Below are positions 32,086 through 40,997 of a DNA stretch of 48,453 nt, one piece after another. How positions within the stretch are numbered: the stretch's first letter is position 1; the number at the start of each line of letters is the position of its first letter. The DNA comes from Bacillota bacterium (lineage in GTDB: Bacteria > Macinerneyibacteriota > Macinerneyibacteria > Macinerneyibacteriales > DSCS01). The stretch spans positions 1 to 48,453 of the forward strand of contig DSCS01000071.1 of assembly GCA_011048995.1 (NCBI GenBank), written 5' to 3'. The translations under genes were made by a program, and so were the position numbers. The notes under the pieces were generated by a model that saw nothing but the letters and a program-made list of their open reading frames with translations, was not told the DNA's origin and did no database searches.

Positions 32086-32766
32086 ATGAACGATAATGTT
32101 GCCTTTGATCTGGAAAAGTTAAAGGAGAGGCCCCGGGCCCGCTATATCATCGGTCTTGATGAAGCCGGGCGGGGGCCTTTGGCCGGGCCCCTTTCTGTCG
32201 GCCTTTTTCTCCAATGGGAAGACGCTGTTTTTGTAGAAGGAGTGGGCGACTCAAAAAAACTGAGTCCGAAGAAGCGGCAGACCTTGTTTGCGAGGTTGAA
32301 AAGAGAACCCGGAACGTTGTGGAGGGTCATCTTGATCTCTCCACGCGAAGTCGACCGGCTGAATATTTTAGAAGCAACCCGCCGGGGCATGGCGAGTTTG
32401 ATCTCTTCGCTTCCTGCAGGGGTTCTAGCCAAATCAGTGATCCTGACGGATGCCGTGAAACCGGGACTTCCGGGAATAACCGTCAGGGAAGTGATCCGGG
32501 GTGATGCTTTTTCCTACGTCGTAGGATGTGCTTCTATTGCTGCGAAAGTGATCCGGGACGATTATATGGACACGGCTGCTTTACGGTATCCGGACTTTCG
32601 CTTTGAGCAGAACAAAGGATACCCGACACGGCATCACCAGGAAATGCTCCGGACTCTGGGACCTACTCCTCTACATCGGAAAAGCTATCGGCCTGTGAAA
32701 GAAGCTTTAACTGCGCAAATAAAAGAAGTGTTTATCTCCGGCCTCAACAAGGAGGGAAAAAGATGA
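32086..32766 (+). CDS. rnhB: Ribonuclease HII
   Basis: 226 aa. Catalytic acids in IGLDEAGRGPLAGPL (Asp, Glu) and in LTDAVKP and KVIRDDYMD; ASIAAKV and NKGYPTRHH are family motifs. It cuts RNA at RNA-DNA junctions, including single ribonucleotides misinserted in DNA. The ATG is 6 nt after the rplS stop, and the rplS-rnhB order is widely kept. A 4-nt overlap joins it to traB. Confidence 0.96.
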   Translation: MNDNVAFDLEKLKERPRARYIIGLDEAGRGPLAGPLSVGLFLQWEDAVFVEGVGDSKKLSPKKRQTLFARLKREPGTLWRVILISPREVDRLNILEATRRGMASLISSLPAGVLAKSVILTDAVKPGLPGITVREVIRGDAFSYVVGCASIAAKVIRDDYMDTAALRYPDFRFEQNKGYPTRHHQEMLRTLGPTPLHRKSYRPVKEALTAQIKEVFISGLNKEGKR

Positions 32767-33647
32767 AACGATTCTGTATTGTTGTTTGGATGTTGATCAG
32801 TACCGTAGTCCTTTTTTCATGTACCCGCCCCATGGACCCGCTCTTTTATGCTGCCCGTAAGGGAGAGAAGAATGTCTATCTCTTCGGATCCATTCATGGC
32901 GCGGACAAAAGTTTTTATCCTTTGCCTGAAAAAGTGGAGCAAGCCTTTTCAGAAGCACAGGGGCTGGCGGTTGAGGTGGATCTCCGGGAGATGAATGCGA
33001 TGTCCGGTGAAATGAATCAATTTATCCTTCAAAAAGGGTTTTACCGGGAAGGGATGACGCTGGAAAAAGCTTTAGGAGATAAAGCGAGTGCGTTTAAAGA
33101 GTATTGCAAAACAGAGGGGATCCCCTGGCAGCAGGTTAACCCTTTGAGACCCTGGATGGTGACGATGGTCATCACACAAATAGGGATGAGAAATGCGGGT
33201 ATTGACACGCAGTTTGGCATCGACCTCTATTTTATGGAGAAATGGGAGAGAGAAGAGATCATCTCTCTGGAATCCCTCCAGGGGCAGTTAGAGATGATGT
33301 CCGGTATTCCTGAAGACGTTCAGTTGCTTATGCTTATGGAAAATGTCGAAGAGAATAAAGGCCTGAAAAAAGCGCTCAAAGAGCTGGCGGCTCTCTGGAA
33401 AAAAGGAGATGAAGCTGAGCTTGAAGCGGCTGTTTTCAAAAGCCGTTATGAAAACAAAGAACTGGAGCCTTACTATGATGCTCTGTTTGACCGAAGGAAC
33501 CGGCAGATGTCCCTTGTTATCGATGATGCATTGAAAAGAGACGATATCAGCACTCTTTTTGTTGTCATCGGTGCAGGACATTTGGTGGGAGAAAAAGGGG
33601 TTCCCGCTTTACTGGAAGAGATGGGTTATCATATCGAGCGGTTATAA
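32763..33647 (+). CDS. TraB/GumN-family lipoprotein
   Basis: 294 aa. Lipoprotein signal with VLFSC lipobox at about residues 16-20. TraB/GumN (Tiki-like) marks: YLFGSIHGADKSFYPLP, LAVEVD, RPWMVTMVI, GIDLYF, ERN-like DRRNRQMS and the closing VVIGAGHLVGEKGVPALLEEMGY. Related eukaryotic Tiki proteins are metal-dependent proteases with GxxH and E/H ligands, and the GSIH and GAGH sites fit that layout, but bacterial members are uncharacterised. It lies last in the SRP-S16 operon through an ATGA overlap. Confidence 0.87.
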   Translation: MKRFCIVVWMLISTVVLFSCTRPMDPLFYAARKGEKNVYLFGSIHGADKSFYPLPEKVEQAFSEAQGLAVEVDLREMNAMSGEMNQFILQKGFYREGMTLEKALGDKASAFKEYCKTEGIPWQQVNPLRPWMVTMVITQIGMRNAGIDTQFGIDLYFMEKWEREEIISLESLQGQLEMMSGIPEDVQLLMLMENVEENKGLKKALKELAALWKKGDEAELEAAVFKSRYENKELEPYYDALFDRRNRQMSLVIDDALKRDDISTLFVVIGAGHLVGEKGVPALLEEMGYHIERL

Positions 33648-33652
33648 AACCC

Positions 33653-33681
33653 TTGAAACCACTTGAAAGGTATGGAATAAT
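33653..33681 (+). promoter_or_regulatory. Promoter of glyQ-glyS
   Basis: TTGAAA (33653-33658), 17-nt spacer, AATAAT (33676-33681). Between the start site and GGGAGG is a compact palindrome AGCAACCGTTGCT (33692-33704). Confidence 0.6.
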
Positions 33682-33719
33682 CATCATCGTGAGCAACCGT
33701 TGCTGAGCAGGGAGGAATA

Positions 33720-34580
33720 ATGACATTTCAGCAGATGATCAGGACTTTAAATGATTACTGGTCGGATCAGGGGGCGCTGCTCCTCTATCCCTATGATATG
33801 GAAAAGGGGGCAGGGACATTTAATCCCCATACGTTTCTTCGCTCATTAGACAGACGGCCCTGGAAAGCGGCCTATGTGGAACCCTGCAGACGGCCGAAAG
33901 ACGGCCGTTACGGAGAGAACCCTTACCGGGGGCAGCATTATTTTCAATATCAAGTTGTCTTGAAACCTGTTCCGGAGAATATTCAGGAGATGTATATCGA
34001 GAGCCTGTCCCGTTTAGGAATCACCCCGGATGAACATGACATCCGTTTTGTCATGGATGATTGGGAATCGCCCACTGTCGGTGCTTGGGGCCTGGGATGG
34101 GAGGTCTGGGTCGATGGTATGGAAGTGACGCAATACACCTATTTTCAACAGGTCGGGGGGCTGGAAGTCGATCCTGTCACTGTGGAATTGACCTACGGCC
34201 TGGAACGGTTGGCGATGTATATTCAGAAAAAAGAGAGCATGTTTGATCTGCAGTGGAATGAAGAGACCACATATGGAGATGTCTATTACGATAATGAAGT
34301 GGAAAATTCCCGGTATAATCTCGAAAAAGCAGATACGGCCTTTCTTTGGTCAGCTTTTGAGGCCCAGGAAAAGGAATGTCTGCGGCTGACAGAGGAAGGG
34401 CTGGTCCGTCCCGCCTATGACTATGTCATAAAAAACTCCCATCTTTTTAATCTTCTGGAAGCCCGGGGAGCGATATCCGTTTCAGAACGGACGAATTTCA
34501 TCGGGCGCATACGCAGGCTGGCCCGGGCCTGTGCCAAAGCTTACCGTGATGCGGAAAACCGGGGTGAAGACAATGAGTGA
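33720..34580 (+). CDS. glyQ: Glycyl-tRNA synthetase alpha subunit
   Basis: 286 aa, family length. Class II catalytic subunit: [66 protein letters not shown] and [12 protein letters not shown]. Together with GlyS forms the bacterial alpha2beta2 enzyme, as opposed to the single-chain alpha2 type. GGAGG before ATG. Overlaps glyS by 8 nt. Confidence 0.98.
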   Translation: MTFQQMIRTLNDYWSDQGALLLYPYDMEKGAGTFNPHTFLRSLDRRPWKAAYVEPCRRPKDGRYGENPYRGQHYFQYQVVLKPVPENIQEMYIESLSRLGITPDEHDIRFVMDDWESPTVGAWGLGWEVWVDGMEVTQYTYFQQVGGLEVDPVTVELTYGLERLAMYIQKKESMFDLQWNEETTYGDVYYDNEVENSRYNLEKADTAFLWSAFEAQEKECLRLTEEGLVRPAYDYVIKNSHLFNLLEARGAISVSERTNFIGRIRRLARACAKAYRDAENRGEDNE

Positions 34581-36675
34581 TCTCCTTTTTGAAATCGGTG
34601 TCGAAGAGCTTCCGGCCGGCTATATTTTCCCGGCGGTATCATTTTTTTGTGATTCTATCAAAGAGGCCTTGAAGGAGCATGGGATCCTGTGGGAAAGGGA
34701 CGCTTCCTTTGCAACTCCGCGCAGGCTGGTGCTTTTTTTTAAAAATGTTGCTGAAAAAGAACCGGACAGGTGTGAGAAAATTATTGGGCCGCCTCAAAAC
34801 ATATGTTTGAAAGAGGGACAGCCGACAAAAGCCTATGAAAAATTCATGGAGAAAAATATCCTCACAGAGAAGGATGTTTTTTGGGAGGAGACAGAAAAAG
34901 GGATCTATCTTGCGGCTAAAAAGGATATTTCGGGACGCATGACGAAAGAGATCATTGCTGAAGCTTGGCCTCGCATCCTCACGGCGATCCCTTTTCCCAA
35001 AAAAATGAAATGGGATGACAGTGGCTTTCTTTTTGCCCGGCCTGTGCGCTGGCTTTTGGCCCTATGGGGAGAGGAGCTCCTTCCGTTAAATGCCGGTTCC
35101 GTCGCTGCAGGACAGGAGACCCGTCTTTTGCGGAACAGCGTTCCGGATCGCAAAACGATTTCCTCACCCAAGGAATATTTTACAGTTATGGAAAAAAGCG
35201 GGATTGTCCTCTCACCGGAAAAGCGCAGATCCGTGATCCTTGACGGCATTAAAACCAAAATGAAAGAATACGGAGCTGATTCTTTCTATTCAGAGGAGCT
35301 GGCTGAAGAAGTCGTCTATCTGGTTGAAAGCCCCCAAGTTCTGGCCGGATCTTTTCAGGATCAGTATCTTTCACTGCCTCCTGATGTGATCTCTGCAGCC
35401 ATGAGCCAGCATCAGCGTTATTTCAGCCTTTACAAAGACGGCAAGATCCTTCCTGTCTTTGTCTTTGTGGCAAACGGAAGTTTTCTCAAGAACAGTGAAG
35501 TCGTCAAAGGAAATGAGCGTGTTCTCAAAGCGCGACTGGATGATGCCATGTTCTACTGGAAAGAGGATGTCTCCCGGGGCCCTGAAAAGCTCTATGAATT
35601 ATTGGATTCGATCACCTGGCTGGAAGGGCTGGGTTCTTTAAAAGAGAAAACAGATCGTCTTGTGGAATTGACAGCAGGACTTTCAAACAGCGACCCGACG
35701 GCCCTGGAAGGGGCCCGGTATGCCAAGATCGATATCGCTTCGGAAATGATCAAAGACGGAAAAGAGTTTACAAAACTGCAAGGACTCATTGCCAAGTATT
35801 ATCTTCTGGAGCATCAAATTGAGGAGAAGGTTGCTGATATTGCTGAGCAGCATTATTGGCCCCGTGTCTGGGGGGAGGCGCTTCCGAATCGCCGGGCCGC
35901 AGCGGTGAGCCTTGCAGACAAGGCGGATAATATCGTAGGGGCCTTTATCAAAGGCTTTATCCCTACGGGGACGAAAGATCCCTATGCACTGCGCCGCCAG
36001 GCCAACAGTATGATCGCCCTTCTTTTGGGGTATGAAGGAAGTACTGTTCATCCGGAAAACGGGTTTCCCCTTCAATCTGCAGATGAACTCTTTGAGCGCT
36101 GTGTAAAACTGTATTCTGAAGAAATGCTGCCTTCCGGAGAAGTGTGCGGGATTTTAAGTCAGGTCAAGGCTTTTTTTGATGAGCGGTTCAAGGCTCAGTT
36201 GAAGGCTTTGGACATTCCCTATGACATTGTTGATGCTGTCTGCGACACTCCTGATAAGAGTTTGACCGAAAAATATACAAAGGCGCTGGCCTTTAAATCT
36301 TTATCCCGGCGGGAGGAGTTCAGAGATGTGGCTGCGACGTTTCGGCGTGTTAATAACATTGTAAAAAAAGCCAGAGAAGAGCTGAACAGGGATGATTTCG
36401 GGACTCCTGACCCCAAAGTTTTTGTGGAAAAAGAGACCATTGCGATGTATGATCACTGGCTGAAATCAAAGAAACTCATTCGGGAGGCGGGCAATCGCTA
36501 TGAAAAGATCTTTGATATCATTCTTGAGCTTAAAAGTGTCGTTGATGTGTTTTTTGATACAGTCCTGGTCATGGATAAGGATGAGCGCATGCGGAATAAC
36601 CGATTAGCTCTTCTTCAGGATATTTCTGCTCTGTTTAGTGAGATCGTCAATTTTGACCATATTGTTGTGACATAA
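34573..36675 (+). CDS. glyS: Glycyl-tRNA synthetase beta subunit
   Basis: 700 aa from ATG34573, giving the family opening [16 protein letters not shown]; a longer in-frame start lies inside glyQ. Contains [18 protein letters not shown], the HD-like stretch [37 protein letters not shown] and a C-terminal anticodon-binding region ([21 protein letters not shown]). Binds tRNA-Gly and positions it for GlyQ. Last gene before ppdK, with a 15-nt gap. Confidence 0.97.
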   Translation: MSDLLFEIGVEELPAGYIFPAVSFFCDSIKEALKEHGILWERDASFATPRRLVLFFKNVAEKEPDRCEKIIGPPQNICLKEGQPTKAYEKFMEKNILTEKDVFWEETEKGIYLAAKKDISGRMTKEIIAEAWPRILTAIPFPKKMKWDDSGFLFARPVRWLLALWGEELLPLNAGSVAAGQETRLLRNSVPDRKTISSPKEYFTVMEKSGIVLSPEKRRSVILDGIKTKMKEYGADSFYSEELAEEVVYLVESPQVLAGSFQDQYLSLPPDVISAAMSQHQRYFSLYKDGKILPVFVFVANGSFLKNSEVVKGNERVLKARLDDAMFYWKEDVSRGPEKLYELLDSITWLEGLGSLKEKTDRLVELTAGLSNSDPTALEGARYAKIDIASEMIKDGKEFTKLQGLIAKYYLLEHQIEEKVADIAEQHYWPRVWGEALPNRRAAAVSLADKADNIVGAFIKGFIPTGTKDPYALRRQANSMIALLLGYEGSTVHPENGFPLQSADELFERCVKLYSEEMLPSGEVCGILSQVKAFFDERFKAQLKALDIPYDIVDAVCDTPDKSLTEKYTKALAFKSLSRREEFRDVAATFRRVNNIVKKAREELNRDDFGTPDPKVFVEKETIAMYDHWLKSKKLIREAGNRYEKIFDIILELKSVVDVFFDTVLVMDKDERMRNNRLALLQDISALFSEIVNFDHIVVT

Positions 36676-36693
36676 AGAATAAGGAGGATAATG

Positions 36694-39351
36694 ATGGGTA
36701 AATATGTTTATTATTTTGGTAGCGGCCAGACTGAAGGAAAGGCCGATATGAAAAACCTTTTGGGCGGTAAAGGTGCGAATCTTGCGGAGATGGCCAATTT
36801 AAACGTCCCGGTCCCTCCGGGGTTTACTATTACCACGGAAAGCAGTGTGGAATATTACGGACATGGTGAAACATTGTGGGACGAGCTCAAAAATGAGGTC
36901 ATGGGGAATCTGGAAAAATTGGAAAAGTCCATGGGAATCAAATTCGGAGATAATAACAATCCGCTTCTTGTCTCTGTGCGAAGCGGTGCCCGTGTTTCTA
37001 TGCCGGGAATGATGGATACGATTTTGAATCTCGGACTGAATGATGATGCCGTAAAAGGAATGGCTGACATTACATCGAACCCTCGGCTGGCCTATGACTC
37101 CTACCGCCGGTTTATTCAAATGTTTTCTGATGTTGCCATGGGTGTGGACGGAAGCCTCTTCGAACACGCTTTGGAGTCCATTAAAAAGAAAAATGGGTAT
37201 AAAATAGATACGGAATTGACCGTTGAGGACTTGAAGAAGTTGGTGGAAGAGTATAAAGCCATTTACAAAAAAGAGCAGGGACAGGAGTTTCCTCAGGATC
37301 CCATGGAACAATTATGGGCGGCCATCGAGGCCGTGTTTAAGTCATGGAACACAAAAAGGGCGGTTCATTACCGCAAACTCCATGGTATTCCTGATACCTG
37401 GGGAACGGCTGTCAACGTGCAGGCCATGGTTTTCGGGAACATGGGAGATGACTCGGCGACAGGTGTCTGTTTTACCCGGGATCCTGCCACAGGTGAAAAC
37501 GTCTTCTTTGGAGAATATCTTATCAATGCCCAGGGAGAAGACGTCGTGGCCGGAATCAGGACGCCTCAGCCTATTAATAAAAGCAAGAAAAAAAATGAAA
37601 ATGAAATCTCTTTGGAAGAGGCGATGCCTAAAGCCTATGCCCAACTGGTGGAGATCTATAAAAGACTGGAAAAACATTACAGAGATATGCAGGATCTGGA
37701 GTTTACTATCCAAAAGGGAACGCTTTTTATGCTGCAGACCCGAACCGGTAAAAGGACGGCTCAGGCTGCCGTAAAGATTGCTGTGGATATGGTGGACGAA
37801 GGGTTGATTTCCAAAGAAGAAGCCGTGCTTCGTGTCGCCCCCGATCAGCTGGATCAGCTCCTTCATCCCATGATCGATCCCGACGCGGAGATGAATGTCA
37901 TCGCTGCCGGCCTGCCGGCTTCTCCGGGGGCTGCCGTAGGAAAGGTGGTCTTTGATGCCGAACATGCCTTTGAAGAGGCTGAAAAAGGAGAAGATGTCAT
38001 CCTCGTCCGTATGGAAACATCTCCTGAAGATATCAAAGGAATGGCTGCCGCCAACGGTATTCTCACGGTCAGGGGCGGCATGACCTCGCATGCGGCTGTC
38101 GTGGCCCGGGGCATGGGGAAATGTTGTGTCTCCGGAGCTGAAGCCATTAACCTGAGCTATCAAAAAAAAGCCTTTGAAGTGAACGGCACAACCGTTAAAG
38201 AGGGAGAGTGGATCACCCTTAACGGCTCGACCGGTGAAGTCATGCTGGGGAAAGTCCCTACCATGGATCCGGTTTTAGCCGGGGATTTCGGGAAACTCAT
38301 GGAATGGGCCGATGCGTTTAGGACAATCGGCGTAAGAACAAATGCCGACACTCCTCATGATGCAAAAGTAGCCCGGGAATTCGGAGCCCAGGGTATCGGT
38401 CTTTGTCGGACAGAACACATGTTCTTTGAAGGCGACCGTATACGCGCGGTCAGGGAAATGATCCTTTCTGAAGAAGAAAGCGGAAGACGAAAAGCTTTAG
38501 CTCAAATCGAGCCCATGCAGACAGAGGATTTTGTCGGGATCTTTGAAGCGATGGAAGACTTGCCTGTGACGATCCGTCTTTTGGATCCTCCTCTTCATGA
38601 GTTTGTTCCGCATGAAAAAGAGCAGCAGGAGGCCATGGCCCGGCAGATGAACGTGAGTGTCGAAAAGATCAGAGAAAAAGTAGATCAGCTTTCTGAGTTC
38701 AACCCGATGTTGGGCCACCGGGGGGTCCGGCTGGGGATCACTTTCCCGGAGATCTATGAAATGCAGGCCCGCGCTATTCTGAGGGCGGCATGCCTCGTTC
38801 AGAAAAAGGGCAAAAAGGTCTATCCCGAAATCATGATTCCGTTAGTGGGGACAAAACCGGAGTTTGATATTATGAGAGAGATGGTAGACCGCGTGGCCCA
38901 AGAGATCTTTGCCACAGAAAATGTGAAGGTCGGCTATACTGTGGGAACGATGATTGAAATCCCCCGGGCCTGTCTGATCGCCGATAAGATCGCTGAGAAA
39001 GCAGAATTCTTCTCTTTCGGAACCAACGACTTGACCCAGATGACTTTCGGGTATTCCCGTGACGATGCCGGGAAATTCCTGAAAGAGTATGTGGATAAAA
39101 AGATTTTGCCCCGCGATCCTTTCCAGGCTTTGGATCAGGAAGGGGTCGGTGAGATGGTGGAGATCGGTATTGAGCGGGGACGAAAAGAGCGTCCCGAACT
39201 CAAGATCGGGATTTGCGGAGAACATGGCGGGGAGCCCTCCTCTGTGGAGTTTTGCCATAGAGCGGGGATGAATTATGTCTCCTGTTCGCCGTACCGTGTT
39301 CCCGTGGCCCGGCTGGCGGCCGCCCATGCAGCTTTAAAAGAGAAAAAATAA
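36694..39351 (+). CDS. ppdK: Pyruvate, phosphate dikinase
   Basis: 885 aa from the second of tandem ATGs (36691, 36694), 6 nt after GGAGG. N-terminal ATP-grasp (LLGGKGANLAEMANL, VRSGARVSMPGMMDTILNLG), swivelling phosphohistidine domain (TVRGGMTSHAAVVARGMGK, catalytic His) and C-terminal PEP/pyruvate TIM barrel (GLCRTEHMFF, SFGTNDLTQMTFGYSRDD, GICGEHGGEP with the Cys acid). Interconverts pyruvate, ATP and Pi with PEP, AMP and PPi; in anaerobes it often runs glycolytically with PPi saving. A strong terminator follows. Confidence 0.98.
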   Translation: MGKYVYYFGSGQTEGKADMKNLLGGKGANLAEMANLNVPVPPGFTITTESSVEYYGHGETLWDELKNEVMGNLEKLEKSMGIKFGDNNNPLLVSVRSGARVSMPGMMDTILNLGLNDDAVKGMADITSNPRLAYDSYRRFIQMFSDVAMGVDGSLFEHALESIKKKNGYKIDTELTVEDLKKLVEEYKAIYKKEQGQEFPQDPMEQLWAAIEAVFKSWNTKRAVHYRKLHGIPDTWGTAVNVQAMVFGNMGDDSATGVCFTRDPATGENVFFGEYLINAQGEDVVAGIRTPQPINKSKKKNENEISLEEAMPKAYAQLVEIYKRLEKHYRDMQDLEFTIQKGTLFMLQTRTGKRTAQAAVKIAVDMVDEGLISKEEAVLRVAPDQLDQLLHPMIDPDAEMNVIAAGLPASPGAAVGKVVFDAEHAFEEAEKGEDVILVRMETSPEDIKGMAAANGILTVRGGMTSHAAVVARGMGKCCVSGAEAINLSYQKKAFEVNGTTVKEGEWITLNGSTGEVMLGKVPTMDPVLAGDFGKLMEWADAFRTIGVRTNADTPHDAKVAREFGAQGIGLCRTEHMFFEGDRIRAVREMILSEEESGRRKALAQIEPMQTEDFVGIFEAMEDLPVTIRLLDPPLHEFVPHEKEQQEAMARQMNVSVEKIREKVDQLSEFNPMLGHRGVRLGITFPEIYEMQARAILRAACLVQKKGKKVYPEIMIPLVGTKPEFDIMREMVDRVAQEIFATENVKVGYTVGTMIEIPRACLIADKIAEKAEFFSFGTNDLTQMTFGYSRDDAGKFLKEYVDKKILPRDPFQALDQEGVGEMVEIGIERGRKERPELKIGICGEHGGEPSSVEFCHRAGMNYVSCSPYRVPVARLAAAHAALKEKK

Positions 39352-39371
39352 TCATCTTTTCTTTTCTCTTT

Positions 39372-39394
39372 AGGGGGCTTTGGCCCCCTTTTTT
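39372..39394 (+). terminator. ppdK terminator
   Basis: AGGGGGC / GCCCCCT stem with TTTG loop followed by TTTTTT. Confidence 0.9.
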
Positions 39395-39463
39395 CATTTC
39401 ATTTTCATCACATCTTCATCTCCTATTGATTTAACGCCCGTATGGTGAGAGAAAGGAGATGAA

Positions 39464-39544
39464 ATGATCTTTTTTGGAATCATTCTGTTTTTAGGCTTAA
39501 CGCTGACAGCCGTCGTGTTATCGGAGCGCAACAAGAAGAGATAA
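39464..39544 (+). CDS. 26-aa single-helix membrane microprotein (hypothetical)
   Basis: ATG39464 with AAAGGAG 6 nt upstream encodes MIFFGIILFLGLTLTAVVLS followed by ERNKKR and TAA: one membrane helix with a positive C-terminus, so N-out or re-entrant orientation with the tail in the cytoplasm. Strong ribosome site and an otherwise empty 256-nt gap after ppdK support expression. No family known to me. Confidence 0.55.
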   Translation: MIFFGIILFLGLTLTAVVLSERNKKR

Positions 39545-39553
39545 AAGTTTTGC

Positions 39554-39582
39554 TTGAAACCCGACTTTTTTATGTGTATCAT
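39554..39582 (+). promoter_or_regulatory. Promoter of the 75-aa membrane protein gene
   Basis: TTGAAA (39554-39559), 17-nt spacer, TATCAT (39577-39582), then AAAGGAGG and ATG39608. Confidence 0.65.
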
Positions 39583-39607
39583 CAGAGTATTATAGAAAGG
39601 AGGCGTT

Positions 39608-39835
39608 ATGGCTAAAACAGGCGCTGTTACTTTAGGGGAATGGATTATCACCTATCTTTTGATGTTGATTCCTATTGTGAACCTGGTTCTCTTGGTGATC
39701 TGGGGATTCGGCGGGAATGCTAATGAAAGCAAAGCCAATTGGGCGAAAGCGACATTGATCTTTATTGCCGTCAGCTTTGTTCTTTCCCTGATCATGGGAA
39801 GTGCCATGGCCGGCATATTTGCCCGCATGCAGTAA
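39608..39835 (+). CDS. Small two-helix membrane protein, hypothetical
   Basis: 75 aa. AVTLGEWIITYLLMLIPIVNLVLLVIWGF forms the first helix region and ATLIFIAVSFVLSLIMGSAM the second, split by the conserved-looking loop GGNANESKANWAKA. Short proteins of this design (GEWI..IPIVNxVxL..W.F plus NW.KA) occur in many bacteria without a named function. Own promoter and terminator, so it is a monocistronic unit. Both ends are hydrophilic and no catalytic motif is present. Confidence 0.72.
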   Translation: MAKTGAVTLGEWIITYLLMLIPIVNLVLLVIWGFGGNANESKANWAKATLIFIAVSFVLSLIMGSAMAGIFARMQ

Positions 39836-39846
39836 AATTTATGAAC

Positions 39847-39871
39847 CGGGGGCTTCGGCCCCCGCGTTTTT
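39847..39871 (+). terminator. Terminator after the 75-aa membrane protein gene
   Basis: CGGGGGC / GCCCCCG stem closed by TTCG, then GTTTTTG. It ends 4 nt before the start codon of the next gene. Confidence 0.8.
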
Positions 39872-39874
39872 GTT

Positions 39875-40249
39875 ATGAAAATCATCCGTGTTATTTGTGT
39901 CAACCCGTCGGCAGAAGAGCGGCAGAAAGTATGCGGCATTCTGAGGACGTTTCCCCTATTCCGACTCATCGAAAGTTTCTCCTCCATGAGAGACGCTCGT
40001 ACTCTTATGGAAAAAACGGCCCCCGAGCTGTTGATCTGTCATGAAGATAACGACGTCACAGACATCTCAGGTTACACGAGGGATCTCAAGAGAAATCCGG
40101 AATATCTGATTCTCTCCCACGACCCTGCCGTGGGTATTCGCGCTTTGGAAAGAGGGGCTGTGTTTTTACAATATCCCGTGACTCCGGAAAAGATGGCTCT
40201 GGCTCTTTGGCGGGCCTATGAAAATCTTTTATTTAAAAAAATCCAATGA
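39875..40249 (+). CDS. Degenerate response-regulator receiver-like protein
   Basis: 124 aa, about one receiver domain. Strand 1 (IIRVICVNPSAEERQKVCGIL) lacks the usual acidic pair; the region after strand 3 (PELLICHEDNDVTDISGY) offers Asp/Glu but not the PDxxLLD pattern; strand 4-5 positions give YLILSHDP, GAVFLQYPVT, where the invariant Lys before Pro is replaced by Tyr. It is therefore a pseudo-receiver that probably does not accept phosphate. No output domain. There is no Shine-Dalgarno: the T-run of a terminator hairpin lies directly in front of the ATG, so how it is translated is unclear. Confidence 0.6.
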   Translation: MKIIRVICVNPSAEERQKVCGILRTFPLFRLIESFSSMRDARTLMEKTAPELLICHEDNDVTDISGYTRDLKRNPEYLILSHDPAVGIRALERGAVFLQYPVTPEKMALALWRAYENLLFKKIQ

Positions 40250-40263
40250 TTTGAAAAAATGTG

Positions 40264-40300
40264 TTGACTATTTCTAACATCATGTTAGAATTACCTAACA
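40264..40300 (+). promoter_or_regulatory. Promoter with palindromic operator of the second DUF2178/XRE module
   Basis: TTGACT (40264-40269), 16-nt spacer, TAGAAT (40286-40291). The spacer is filled by a perfect inverted repeat, TTCTAACA (40272-40279), TCA, TGTTAGAA (40283-40290). A third CTAACA half-site at 40295-40300 is 21 bp (two helical turns) from the first. Binding here would block RNA polymerase. Confidence 0.75.
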
Positions 40301-40315
40301 CTTAAGGAGGTTTTC

Positions 40316-40708
40316 ATGAAATCATTTTTTGTTCCCCTGTTGGTTTTGGCCATTCTTCTTGCCGGGATCCTTTTGCTTTTCTTTACCGGTCCTCTGTCGA
40401 CCCTTGACCTCATCCAGGTGGCTGCACTTTTCTTCATTTTAGCAGGGACGGCTCTTTTCGTTGCAGACAGGTATAAAAGTTACAGGCGCCGGGAGCCGGC
40501 CGAGGACGAGCTTTCTAAGGCCTTATGCCGTAATGCCGCTTCAGCGTCCTTTTATGTTTCCCTTTTCCTATGGCTTTTTCTCAAAATACTCAGCAGGCGC
40601 ATCGCTTTAAGCACAGGAAATTGGATCACTTTGGGGATCTTGGGCATGGCCCTGTCCAATATTATGATCTGGTGCTTCATGAAATGGAGAGGCATGAGAA
40701 ATGGATAA
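40316..40708 (+). CDS. DUF2178-like four-helix membrane protein (second module)
   Basis: 130 aa, four membrane helices (about 5-25, 31-50, 76-95, 101-121). The central loop [24 protein letters not shown] has the acidic-Glu feature of DUF2178-type proteins and corresponds to the DER loop of the protein at 14712. TAAGGAGG lies 7 nt before ATG. Gene order is the reverse of the first module: membrane protein first, regulator second. Function unknown. Confidence 0.72.
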   Translation: MKSFFVPLLVLAILLAGILLLFFTGPLSTLDLIQVAALFFILAGTALFVADRYKSYRRREPAEDELSKALCRNAASASFYVSLFLWLFLKILSRRIALSTGNWITLGILGMALSNIMIWCFMKWRGMRNG

Positions 40709-40907
40709 CAAAATCAAAGAGTTCCGGGCGAAATTCAATTTGACACAACAGGAGCTGGCAGACAAGGTCCGGGTACGCAGGGAGACGATCGTTTTTCTGG
40801 AAAAGAATAAATATAACCCTTCGTTGATGTTGGCCCGTCAACTCTCCCGGGTCTTTGATGTTGTCATTGAAGAGCTTTTCATCTTTGATGAAGAGAAGGG
40901 AGAATGA
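40701..40907 (+). CDS. Small XRE-family HTH regulator (second module)
   Basis: 68 aa. [30 protein letters not shown] is the helix-turn-helix (quoted in part: [18 protein letters not shown]), followed by [23 protein letters not shown], as in the regulator at 14509. The recognition helix differs (RRET against SRQT), which fits the different palindrome at this promoter. Overlaps the membrane protein gene by 8 nt. Likely autorepressor of the module. Confidence 0.88.
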   Translation: MDNKIKEFRAKFNLTQQELADKVRVRRETIVFLEKNKYNPSLMLARQLSRVFDVVIEELFIFDEEKGE

Positions 40908-40925
40908 TACGGAAATTAAAATAAA

Positions 40926-40953
40926 TTGACTCTTTGACGGAAAAGTGTAAAGT
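40926..40953 (+). promoter_or_regulatory. Promoter of the propeller lipoprotein gene
   Basis: TTGACT (40926-40931), 16-nt spacer, TAAAGT (40948-40953); AAGGAG and ATG follow at 40985 and 40998. Confidence 0.65.
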
Positions 40954-40997
40954 AAGGAGAAATTTTAACCGTTTGAAAACGGGGAAGGAGTAACGTG

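Noticed and set aside
37342-38163. 273-codon minus-strand frame inside ppdK
   Set aside because: Antisense shadow of conserved PPDK sequence with no start context.
39372-39871. Repeated GGGGGC...GCCCCC elements (also at 15128, 16514 and 27328), considered as a dispersed repeat family
   Set aside because: Each sits directly after a stop codon or at one and most have T-runs; they are independent intrinsic terminators with different loops, not copies of one repeat.
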